Source: Actinomycetales bacterium
Lineage (GTDB): Bacteria > Actinomycetota > Actinomycetes > Actinomycetales > Microbacteriaceae
Direction of reading: 5' to 3'
DNA length: 11,585 nt
Assembly (NCBI GenBank): GCA_015655255.1
Contig: JAATFJ010000189.1
Span: 1 to 11,585, forward strand
How positions within the stretch are numbered: position 1 is the stretch's first letter; each line of letters begins with the position of its first letter. Position numbers and translations under genes: made by a program. Under the pieces are notes generated by a model. The model was not told the origin of the DNA. It did no database searches and saw nothing but the letters and a program-made list of their open reading frames with translations. This document shows, piece after piece, positions 1 to 5,352 of the stretch.

Positions 1-100
1 AGTCGCCCGCGTGTCCGGCTGGGAGGCAGCATGTGTGAGACTGGATAATTCCAACCGGCGTTCCCCACCATTCGGAGAAGCACACGTCGATGCCTTCCAT
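1..100 (-). CDS. Partial protein with a Cys/His-rich segment (left edge)
   Basis: An open minus-strand frame begins at an ATG at 98-100 and runs off the left edge without a stop (33 residues visible). The start lies two bases after the stop of the upstream membrane-protein gene, and GGAGAAG sits just before it, so it looks like the next gene of the same operon. The visible part carries one early Cys, then HTCC and LPAGHAG. The pattern C-x-LPAGH-x-G, usually followed by H, recurs in small actinobacterial and actinophage proteins and is often thought to bind zinc; the rest of any such site would lie outside the window. No function can be assigned. Confidence 0.6.
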   Translation of the reverse strand, partial: MEGIDVCFSEWWGTPVGIIQSHTCCLPAGHAGD

Positions 101-102
101 GA

Positions 103-378
103 TCACTTCTCCGTCTCGTCGTCGGTCTGGAAGTCGTCTGCGATGTCCCGTTCGAATTCGTCACGGGGGTAGAACGTCCTCTCGGAGCGGGCTTCGTAGA
201 GGCGGTCTGCGAGCCACCGGGTTTCACGCTGTGCGCGGCGGTAGGCTTTGTTGAGGAGGTGGTTGGACCGGTAGGTGACGACCCAGAGGATGGTCATGAT
301 GACGGCGCCGATGGGGAGGATGAGGTCGGTGATCATCCAGGTCCAGTGCCAGCCTTGGATGTTCATGGCGAGTGTCAC
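103..378 (-). CDS. Small single-pass membrane protein
   Basis: A 91-residue protein with one hydrophobic segment at about residues 12-36 (ITDLILPIGAVIMTILWVV), followed by a basic, then strongly acidic, charged tail that could form a helix or coiled coil. The start is taken as GTG at 376-378, because GGAGG lies seven bases upstream; the internal ATG at 366 is too far from that site. GTG overlaps the stop of the preceding gene by four bases (GTGA), indicating translational coupling. It may be a host-membrane or virion-membrane component or a holin-like protein, but only the topology is supported. No family recognised. Confidence 0.7.
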   Translation of the reverse strand: MTLAMNIQGWHWTWMITDLILPIGAVIMTILWVVTYRSNHLLNKAYRRAQRETRWLADRLYEARSERTFYPRDEFERDIADDFQTDDETEK

Positions 379-554
379 GAGATGACCTCCAGCTCGTCAG
401 GGTAGAATTCGATCAGTTCTCTCTGGTTGTTGATACTCACAGCCCAGTCCCAGTGGAAGGTTCCGGGGCGAACAATGACACCTACCTGTCCCTCGAAAGC
501 GTGGGTGTCGTTCTCTCTGACGTTGTGGATGCGGACTCTGTCACCGATCTGCAT
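375..554 (-). CDS. Small KOW/SH3-like protein
   Basis: A 59-residue protein. IGDRVRI at the N-terminus, GQVGVIVRPG in the middle and FYPDELEVI at the end give the strand-turn-strand pattern of KOW/SH3-like mini-proteins common in phages (first strand, Gly-rich loop, final strand with an EL dipeptide). Function in this context is unknown; nucleic-acid or ribosomal binding is typical of KOW folds. The start is the ATG at 552-554 with AAAGAGGAC upstream. An in-frame GTG at 620 would lie upstream of the transcription start predicted from the promoter at 611-640, so the longer version is rejected. It is the first gene of the short operon that continues with the 91-residue membrane protein. Confidence 0.75.
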   Translation of the reverse strand: MQIGDRVRIHNVRENDTHAFEGQVGVIVRPGTFHWDWAVSINNQRELIEFYPDELEVIS

Positions 555-610
555 GGTGTCCTCTTTCGTTGTGGTCTTCGGCGTATCGGACGTCTTCGTC
601 TGTACGCCAT

Positions 611-640
611 ATTCTAACACGCTGTTCGCACAGGGTGCAA
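611..640 (-). promoter_or_regulatory. Sigma70-type promoter, minus strand
   Basis: Read on the minus strand: TTGCAC (635-640), an 18-base spacer, then TAGAAT (611-616). The -10 matches TATAAT at five of six positions and the -35 matches TTGACA at four of six. Predicted initiation is near 603-605, giving a leader of about 50 bases before the ATG at 554. It lies directly downstream of a hairpin terminator, so the left-most genes form a separate transcription unit. Confidence 0.65.
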
Positions 641-646
641 TAGAAA

Positions 647-683
647 GAACCTACCAGCCTCGATGGTGGAGGCTGGTAGGTTC
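647..683 (-). terminator. Intrinsic terminator of the polymerase operon
   Basis: A perfect 15-bp inverted repeat (647-661 against 669-683) with a 7-base loop. Read on the minus strand the stem is followed by TTCTTTCTATT, an imperfect U-rich tract. It lies downstream of the 111-residue gene and just upstream of a minus-strand promoter, as expected of a terminator insulating two units. The plus-strand side lacks a T tract. Confidence 0.75.
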
Positions 684-724
684 CTGCTATGGGCCGCGTC
701 TTGCCGACCCTCTTGCCCGAGCCC

Positions 725-1060
725 TTACAGGGCAGCGGTGCCAGCATCGGGACCGGCGAGGGGGTTCGTCCCGACGGCGGTGCCGCCGGTCTTGCGGGTA
801 ATGCGGTCGACGGCCCACACGGTGACGTGAGCGCCGTCGGTCTTCTGGCGGACGGTGACGCCGACCTCGGCTCCGGCTTCGCGCCAGAGGTTGAGGACGG
901 ACGCGACCGCCTTGGCGGGGTCGGTGCCCTTGTCGACGGGCACGTCGAAGCTGAGGGCCTTGGACCGGTCGGCGGCGAGGGCCTGCACGTGCTTGAGGTA
1001 GGGGTTCTCGCGGCGGGTGGTGGCGGGGACGGCGGTCTCGGTGATGTTGAGCTCGACCAT
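725..1060 (-). CDS. Hypothetical 111-residue protein of the replication operon
   Basis: Not recognised. The protein has a charged N-terminal part (RRENPYLKHV), a helix-like stretch around residues 49-62 (PAKAVASVLNLWREAG) and two strand-like segments (AEVGVTVRQK and AHVTVWAVDRI), then a Gly/Ala/Pro-rich tail. The alternating pattern suggests a small alpha/beta fold; DNA or protein binding in replication is only a guess from its place downstream of PolB. The start is ATG at 1058-1060, preceded by GAAAGGA. It lies 36 bases after the preceding gene and is the last gene before the terminator at 647-683. Confidence 0.7.
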   Translation of the reverse strand: MVELNITETAVPATTRRENPYLKHVQALAADRSKALSFDVPVDKGTDPAKAVASVLNLWREAGAEVGVTVRQKTDGAHVTVWAVDRITRKTGGTAVGTNPLAGPDAGTAAL

Positions 1061-1096
1061 GATGTGTGTCCTTTCGTGGTTGCGGGCAGGTTGCCC

Positions 1097-1468
1097 TTAG
1101 TCAAAGAATAGCGGAAGTTCGGTCTGCTGTCCAGCGGGTGCGGACTGCACGGCAGTATTGGGCGGGTAGACGGTCTCGATGTAGTGGACCTTGTTGTCGG
1201 GTCCGATGATGGGGTCGCCGGGGCGGTGGTCCTGGTCGCCGGTGAGGATGAGACCGTCTGTAGTGAGGACGGCGCGGCGCTGGGCGAGGGGACGTCGGTT
1301 CATGATGTGCGCGACCTGTTCGTGGTAGTCCCGGCGGTACTCGGACAGCGCGAGTGCGTGAGTGGTGTAGAGCTCGCAGTCGCGACCCCGCTTCCGCGGG
1401 TCGAGGTGGGCGAAGCATACGTGCCACGAGCCCCCGCCTGTCGACGCATATACGTATCCCTTAGTCAT
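1097..1468 (-). CDS. Hypothetical protein with C-terminal clamp-binding-like peptide
   Basis: A 123-residue protein starting at ATG 1466-1468, where GAGGGAAGG gives a ribosome site and the start overlaps the previous gene's stop by eight bases (ATGACTAA). An upstream in-frame start at 1534 lies deep inside the previous gene and is not favoured. Residues 1-35 contain WHVCFAHLDP and a second Cys (DCELYTTH), and the middle is charged (EYRRDYHEQV). The middle to C-terminal part has a short strand-rich section (VHYIETVYPP). The protein ends QTELPLFFD, which resembles the bacterial beta-sliding-clamp-binding consensus (QL[S/D]LF) at its terminal position. A clamp-contact role is inference from five residues; otherwise the family is unknown. 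Confidence 0.7.
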   Translation of the reverse strand: MTKGYVYASTGGGSWHVCFAHLDPRKRGRDCELYTTHALALSEYRRDYHEQVAHIMNRRPLAQRRAVLTTDGLILTGDQDHRPGDPIIGPDNKVHYIETVYPPNTAVQSAPAGQQTELPLFFD

Positions 1469-1706
1469 GGAGAGCCTTCCCTCTTGCGCTTTGCACGGCC
1501 CTGACGGTACGTCCCAGTTCGGCCGCCAGCTCACGGTCCGGGGGGCGGTCGGGTGCGATGATTCGCTCTATCTCTGCGCTGGTCCACGGGTAACGACCGC
1601 GTACCGCTAGATCGGTGAACTGCGCGTAGTACGTTCTGCGCTGCTTGTTGCGGCGCTCGGGATGTGCGAGCCTCCAGCGTCGGTTGGCTTCGTAGCGCTT
1701 AGTCAT
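1461..1706 (-). CDS. Small helix-turn-helix/SANT-like DNA-binding protein
   Basis: An 81-residue, strongly basic protein. The first 30 residues are rich in Arg and aromatic residues (ANRRWRLAHPERRNKQRR). Residues 40-77 read PWTSAEIERII, then a loop, then RELAAELGRTVRAVQSARGK. This is the WT-x-x-E ... ELA-x-x-LGRT-x-x-AV-x-x-R pattern of small actinophage helix-turn-helix or SANT/Myb-like domains. It probably binds DNA, as a regulator of the operon or as a replication accessory protein. The ATG at 1704-1706 overlaps the PolB stop by eight bases, with GGAGG upstream inside polB, so it is coupled to polymerase translation. Confidence 0.75.
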   Translation of the reverse strand: MTKRYEANRRWRLAHPERRNKQRRTYYAQFTDLAVRGRYPWTSAEIERIIAPDRPPDRELAAELGRTVRAVQSARGKALHD

Positions 1707-3747
1707 TGTACCTGTCCTCCTCGTAGTGTCCCTGCCTGATCTTGGAGAGCTTCTCGCTCATGAGTCCGGGGTTCTGCCATTCGACTTCGTACTCCCGGGA
1801 GACGTGGTGCCCGATGGCCCATCCGGCGATGACGGTGTTGTGCCAGGCACCGACGGTGAATCCATGTTCCATCGTACACGCTGAGCAACCCATGTGCCAG
1901 CGTTTCCCTTCACTGGGAACGAGCTTGATATTCTTGTCCATCGTCTCCCACTTGCGCCAGTGATTCCACTGCCCTTGCAGCGCGAGCCCGAGCCCAGTGA
2001 ACCGGGACAGCTGCGCGGGGACGGATAGAGCGTTGGCGCGCATCCCTTCGAGGACGCGTTCGCGGGTGAGGTTCCCGAGGTCGACGCCCCGGGTCTTCGC
2101 GACCTCGGTGCCGTCGGTCTTCGTGGCGAAGTACATTCCGGACTGCAGGTAGGTCAGGCTGGTGAACGCGTCGTATTCCCATTCTCCGAGCCCGGCGCCT
2201 TCGGTGACGTCGAGGGGGTGACTGACGAACATGGCGTCTGTCTCCCACGCGATGACGTAGTCCAGCTTGTCGAGGGTGACGCGTAGGACAGCGGCCCGGC
2301 ACTTCGAGGTGACGTACCCTGCCCATTCGAGCTGGTGGTAGGGCGGGATGTGGACCTGACCTTTGCGGTCGACACGCCACCCGACCTGTTGCGCGAGCTT
2401 CCCGTAGAGGCTGTTGAGCCCGAGCTTGATCCCCATGTGCGCGCCGTCACCGGCCGCCTTGAGTGCTCGGCGTTCTGCGAACAGGGGGCGGATGAACGCG
2501 AACGGTTTGGTGTCGGTGGCGGGGGTGAAGACCCACGCGCCGATGACGGTGACGGTCCCGCCCCAGATGGCGATGTACTCGTGGGCGACGTCGTACTCGG
2601 GCGTCCAGTACCAGCCTTCTACGCTGGAAGGGTAGGCGGTGTTGCCGGTGTCGAATCGGCAGGGCAGTGGCTGGGGAATTGCCGGTGAAGTAACGCCGTC
2701 ATATCGCAGATGGTAGATAGCAAAATCTTGGTGCCCGGGGTCGCCATCGACGTAATTCCATGAGCCGCCTGCAAGGCTCGGCACGTCACACAACCCCCAC
2801 GGGTAAGCAGAGTTGATATCATATTCGTAAGCCTTTCCATTGACGTGCCCGGATCGGACGACTTCGAACCGCCCGCCGAAGTAGGCGGAACGGACAGCAG
2901 GCATGACCTCGTCGGGGGATTGCTGCATGTGGTTCCCGACACCTTCCCGCTTGAGTAGCGACACGGCGATGGCCCCTGGTCCGTCCCAGCGTCCGGGGCG
3001 GAGGTTGACCTTGTCGAGTCGGATGCGGAACTCAGTCATGAGCTTGACGAGGTTGACGAGCTCCCAGTGGTTGTACTCGATGATCTCTTTCACGTCGGAC
3101 GCGCGGAACCCTGAGCGCAGGCGCTTGTTCTCCACGATCATGTCGCGGTGCTCGAACTCTTCCCCAAGGTAGGAGTCGCAGGCCTTGACGAACGCGCACT
3201 GGAAGAAAGAGATGACGTCGTAGAACAGGATGGACTCCCCGCCCCGGGACAGGTGGAAGGTCTTGCCGCGCCGCCAGGTGATCCGCCAGTCACGCCACGT
3301 CACAGCGCCGTCGTCGTAGAGGACTTGGAGGAACTCTTGGGGGATGTCGGTGAGCCACATGTTCCAGTCATACCCGGCGCCGTAGATGACGTTGATTGTC
3401 CCGGGTGTGTTGGACTCAAGCGCGAACTCAAAGATACGTTCGGTGGGCAGGTAGTCCGGGTCTGTGATGAGAGCGCCGTTACTGTTCGCGAGCATGAGGT
3501 AGTCGTGGTGCCCGTCGTCTCCACGGGTAACGCCTTCGCCGTCCCACGCGACGAACGGTTTCGCGAGCCATCGGCGCAGGCGTGCGTCCTGGTTCTCGCG
3601 GCGCTTGCTCGCCCGACCGGCGTCGGTCGCTCGCCATGCGGCGTGGTGCTGCCGGGATGCCCGCTTGCCCTTGTCGGTCTGCCGGTACTGCCGGGACCGT
3701 TCTGCCCCGTTCTTGACTGACGGAGCCTGCCCCTCCGTGAACTCCAT
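1699..3747 (-). CDS. Family B DNA polymerase, protein-primed type
   Basis: A 682-residue polymerase that should copy a linear genome from a terminal-protein primer. Exonuclease part: Exo I WDGEG (D69, E71), an Exo II-like YDWNMW (D127), a further FYDVISFF (D177) and an Exo III-like YNHWE (Y225-E229). Polymerase part: motif A YDINSAYP (D310), motif B KLGLNSLYG (K441-G449), motif C WETDA (E502, D504) and AKTRG (K551). The long stretch between motifs A and B has room for the TPR-type insertions of protein-primed enzymes. Motif C has Glu where DTD normally has its first Asp, and Exo III ends in Glu rather than Asp. Residues 1-60 form a basic extension with two similar units. The ATG at 3747 follows GGGAGCGG. 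It is the central gene of the left operon. Confidence 0.95.
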   Translation of the reverse strand: MEFTEGQAPSVKNGAERSRQYRQTDKGKRASRQHHAAWRATDAGRASKRRENQDARLRRWLAKPFVAWDGEGVTRGDDGHHDYLMLANSNGALITDPDYLPTERIFEFALESNTPGTINVIYGAGYDWNMWLTDIPQEFLQVLYDDGAVTWRDWRITWRRGKTFHLSRGGESILFYDVISFFQCAFVKACDSYLGEEFEHRDMIVENKRLRSGFRASDVKEIIEYNHWELVNLVKLMTEFRIRLDKVNLRPGRWDGPGAIAVSLLKREGVGNHMQQSPDEVMPAVRSAYFGGRFEVVRSGHVNGKAYEYDINSAYPWGLCDVPSLAGGSWNYVDGDPGHQDFAIYHLRYDGVTSPAIPQPLPCRFDTGNTAYPSSVEGWYWTPEYDVAHEYIAIWGGTVTVIGAWVFTPATDTKPFAFIRPLFAERRALKAAGDGAHMGIKLGLNSLYGKLAQQVGWRVDRKGQVHIPPYHQLEWAGYVTSKCRAAVLRVTLDKLDYVIAWETDAMFVSHPLDVTEGAGLGEWEYDAFTSLTYLQSGMYFATKTDGTEVAKTRGVDLGNLTRERVLEGMRANALSVPAQLSRFTGLGLALQGQWNHWRKWETMDKNIKLVPSEGKRWHMGCSACTMEHGFTVGAWHNTVIAGWAIGHHVSREYEVEWQNPGLMSEKLSKIRQGHYEEDRYND

Positions 3748-3756
3748 GACCGCTCC

Positions 3757-3906
3757 CTAGTGGGTGTCTGCGTAGGTGCAGTCGGGGCAACATCCCGGCA
3801 CTGCGCAATCCCGGCAATCCCGATGCCGTCGGATGATGTCTTGGCACTCTTCCCAGCTCGTCCCGCAAGCCTCGCAGTCGTTCTTGTGCGGCGTGTGGCG
3901 TTCCAT
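3757..3906 (-). CDS. Cysteine-rich zinc-binding-like mini-protein
   Basis: A 49-residue frame from ATG 3904-3906 to TAG 3757-3759. It holds eight Cys and several His in spaced groups: DCEACG, EECQ, RDCRDC, GCCPDC, with HTPHK at the N-terminus. This looks like one or two treble-clef or zinc-ribbon knuckles. The ribosome site GAAGGGAA lies six bases before the ATG, and the start follows the stop of the 50-residue gene by one base (TGACATG). PolB begins nine bases after its stop. A role in DNA binding or in modulating replication or the host is inference. Its leader is nearly identical to that of the gene just upstream. Confidence 0.75.
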   Translation of the reverse strand: MERHTPHKNDCEACGTSWEECQDIIRRHRDCRDCAVPGCCPDCTYADTH

Positions 3907-3916
3907 GTCAGTTCCC
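3898..3916. repeat. Direct repeat copy 1 (leader of mini-protein)
   Basis: A 19-base sequence, read on the minus strand GGGAACTGACATGGAACGC, identical to 4052-4070. It contains the ribosome site, a TGA stop, a one-base spacer, the ATG and the first codons (Met-Glu-Arg) of each small Cys-rich gene. Confidence 0.85.
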
Positions 3917-4060
3917 TTCAGGCTTTGTTATCGTATAGAGCTCGGGATGCAGTGCTCCGGCCTGTTCCATGTCATCCGGAAACTCATCGATAAAACAATC
4001 GCACATGTCTCGGGGGCACACAATAGAGCCTGGACCGTAGGCTGGGCAATAGCGTTCCAT
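3908..4060 (-). CDS. Small Cys-containing protein, 50 residues
   Basis: Runs from ATG 4058-4060 to TGA 3908-3910. The first half has five cysteines in the order MERYCPAYGPG, IVCPRDMCDCF, suggesting a small metal site; the second half is acidic (IDEFPDDMEQ) and ends TKPEGN. GGAGGGAA precedes the start. It shares its ribosome site, start and first three codons with the following 49-residue gene, but the rest of the two proteins is not obviously similar apart from being Cys-rich and tiny. Local base composition is lower in GC than in its neighbours. Function unknown; it may be an accessory factor of the replication operon. Confidence 0.7.
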   Translation of the reverse strand: MERYCPAYGPGSIVCPRDMCDCFIDEFPDDMEQAGALHPELYTITKPEGN

Positions 4061-4070
4061 GTCAGTTCCC
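4052..4070. repeat. Direct repeat copy 2 (leader of mini-protein)
   Basis: Exact 19-base match to 3898-3916, spanning ribosome site, TGA, ATG and first codons of the 50-residue gene. Here the TGA does not close the annotated upstream gene, which stops earlier at TAG 4092-4094, but it is in the same frame. Confidence 0.85.
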
Positions 4071-4091
4071 TCCGTAGGGGTGGGCGTCGAT

Positions 4092-4538
4092 CTAGTCGGC
4101 GCCTTCGAAGCCGTCCGGGTAGGCGCGGACGTAGGTGTTCATGTCGGTGTAGTCGCGTTCGTCCTGCGGGAGGGACCAGCCTTCCACGAACGCGTGGTAG
4201 AACTCCGCCCGACGCTTCGCCGACCATGACCGGTCGAACTTCGAGCCGGGCTGGCGGGAGTGACTGCGTGACCATGCGGCGGACTTCTTGTCCCACGCGG
4301 CGAGCTGCGCGAGGTCCCGCGCCCCGGTGGTGCGTTGCACGGCGATCTGCTGCGCCCGCTGCGCCTCGGCCGGGTTGGTGCGAATGGCTTTCGCGGTGGG
4401 GAACGCCCCGCGTCGGCGGGCCTTTGCGAGTGTGTCCAGTGAGGTGAATCCCAGCTCACGGGCTCGTGCGTTGCGTCGCTGCCGCTCAGCGGCGTAGTCG
4501 CGAATACGCTTGCGCGCCGTCAACGGGTTTGCTACCAT
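4092..4538 (-). CDS. Basic protein, candidate DNA terminal protein
   Basis: A 148-residue, very basic protein. Residues 8-55 are Arg-rich and helical in character (RKRIRDYAAERQRRNARARELGF), residues 60-115 are mixed charged helices, and the C-terminal 35 residues turn acidic and aromatic with Tyr114, Tyr130, Tyr136 and Tyr140. In tectiviruses and phi29-like phages the terminal protein gene lies next to and upstream of the polymerase gene, encodes a basic protein, and supplies a Ser, Thr or Tyr hydroxyl near the C-terminus as primer. Position, charge and the Tyr-rich tail fit, but no recognised terminal-protein motif is visible and it is shorter than the best-studied ones; it could instead be another DNA-binding protein. 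The start ATG 4536-4538 has a modest ribosome site (AGGTG) and follows a terminator. Confidence 0.7.
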   Translation of the reverse strand: MVANPLTARKRIRDYAAERQRRNARARELGFTSLDTLAKARRRGAFPTAKAIRTNPAEAQRAQQIAVQRTTGARDLAQLAAWDKKSAAWSRSHSRQPGSKFDRSWSAKRRAEFYHAFVEGWSLPQDERDYTDMNTYVRAYPDGFEGAD

Positions 4539-4564
4539 GGAGTCACACCTGTTTCAACTGTAAG

Positions 4565-4599
4565 GAGAAGGGGCCCCGTGGTCAGCGGGGCCCCTTCTC
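4565..4599 (-). terminator. GC-rich hairpin, probable terminator
   Basis: A perfect 14-bp stem, GAGAAGGGGCCCCG against CGGGGCCCCTTCTC, with a 7-base loop. It sits between the 64-residue gene and the basic 148-residue gene, both on the minus strand. The T tract on the minus side is weak (CTTACAGTT), so it may be a partial terminator or an mRNA-stabilising hairpin that sets different expression levels for the genes on either side. Confidence 0.6.
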
Positions 4600-4604
4600 A
4601 TGTG

Positions 4605-4799
4605 TCACAACTCTCGGACGTCACCGGTCACGCGCTCGAACGCGAGGATGGTGTAGCTCTCCCCCGGCACGAGCGCGAAGTCTTCATACCCGGCCTCCAC
4701 CATAACGTTGAGCCGATCACGCAGTTCGCGCGCATTGACGTACGGGCCCCGACCGTCCGGCTGTATCGAGATGGTCACGACTTCGCGAGTCAGAGGCAT
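4605..4799 (-). CDS. Hypothetical 64-residue protein
   Basis: A small alpha/beta-looking protein: EVVTISIQP (strand), NARELRDRLNVMVEAG (helix), FALVPGE and YTILAFERV (strands). Not recognised. The ATG at 4797-4799 is preceded by GGAGGAG a few bases upstream, and the gene begins 12 bases after the stop of the OB-like gene, so both belong to the first transcription unit of the left arm. The hairpin at 4565-4599 follows its stop almost at once. Confidence 0.65.
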   Translation of the reverse strand: MPLTREVVTISIQPDGRGPYVNARELRDRLNVMVEAGYEDFALVPGESYTILAFERVTGDVREL

Positions 4800-4811
4800 G
4801 ACTCCTCCGTC

Positions 4812-5273
4812 TCAGAACTGCAGGTAGTACGTGACGGCGGGGGTGTCGTTCCCCTTGTCGTCCACGTAGGTGTAGTCGGACCGGGTGAGTCCGCCCTTCA
4901 CCATGCGACCGGCCTGCGGCAGGGGGTGCCCCGCCTTGGTCCGGTTGTCGGTGACCTCCCGAAGCTGCTGCGCGATGCCCGTCGACCCGTCGTTGAGGAC
5001 GGCGAGGTTGCCGTTCTCAAACACGATCTCGGCGGACACGAACTCACCGTACTTCCCCTCGTTGAAGCGCCACGACTTGATCAGGAACGGGACCCCGATC
5101 AGGGAATCCTTCTCCTTGACGATGTCGAGCGACACGATGCCGTCGACCTCGTTGTTGTCGACGTCAGCGCCGTACTGCGCGAACCACTGGAGGATGGCCT
5201 GCGTGTCGGTGAGCTTGTCGAGCTCGCTCAGGTTGATCGAGGTCTCGACGTCCTTGCCCTTTGCGGCTGCCAT
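4812..5273 (-). CDS. Probable single-stranded-DNA-binding/OB-like protein
   Basis: A 153-residue protein whose core, residues 45-105, alternates strands and turns: GIVSLDIVKEKDSLIG, VPFLIKSWRFNEGKYG, FVSAEIVFENGNLAVLNDG, then STGIAQQLREV. The pattern 'small molecule-free beta barrel with GVPF...W.F..G.FVS...NDGSTG' is one I associate with small actinophage DNA-binding proteins; protein-primed phages need an abundant single-stranded-DNA-binding protein to coat displaced strands. The assignment is inference. The start is ATG 5271-5273 with AGAAGGG upstream; an earlier in-frame TTG at 5309 would run through the palindromic operator and is not used. It is the first gene of the left arm, next to the control region, as expected for an early, highly expressed protein. 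Confidence 0.7.
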   Translation of the reverse strand: MAAAKGKDVETSINLSELDKLTDTQAILQWFAQYGADVDNNEVDGIVSLDIVKEKDSLIGVPFLIKSWRFNEGKYGEFVSAEIVFENGNLAVLNDGSTGIAQQLREVTDNRTKAGHPLPQAGRMVKGGLTRSDYTYVDDKGNDTPAVTYYLQF

Positions 5274-5292
5274 TGCATTGCCCTTCTGTTTG

Positions 5293-5308
5293 TGCGACAA
5301 TTGTCGCA
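5293..5308. promoter_or_regulatory. 16-bp palindromic operator/-10 candidate
   Basis: TGCGACAATTGTCGCA is perfectly palindromic. Each strand reads TGCGACAAT, an extended -10-like element (TG-N-GACAAT, four of six to TATAAT). On the minus strand it would start transcription near 5293, 20 bases before the ATG at 5273, with the ribosome site in between. On the plus strand a weak -35-like TTGCAT lies 17 bases upstream. The symmetry suggests a dimeric repressor covering divergent start sites. It does not match the actinobacterial LexA box. Confidence 0.5.
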
Positions 5309-5352
5309 AGTGATCGGGCGGGTTGCCCTGCCCTCGACCTGTTCGGTCACTC

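Noticed and set aside
541..1104. A 187-codon minus-strand frame starting at TTG 1104
   Set aside because: It is Pro/Ser/Thr-rich shadow sequence over the 111-residue gene and reads through the terminator and promoter; only the TGACTAAG junction at its start is of interest.
4515..4555. Promoter TTGAAA plus TAGCAA upstream of the 148-residue gene
   Set aside because: The -10 matches only three of six positions and would start transcription inside the coding region.
5293..5308. LexA/SOS-type operator
   Set aside because: The palindrome does not match the actinobacterial consensus TCGAAC-N4-GTTCGA.
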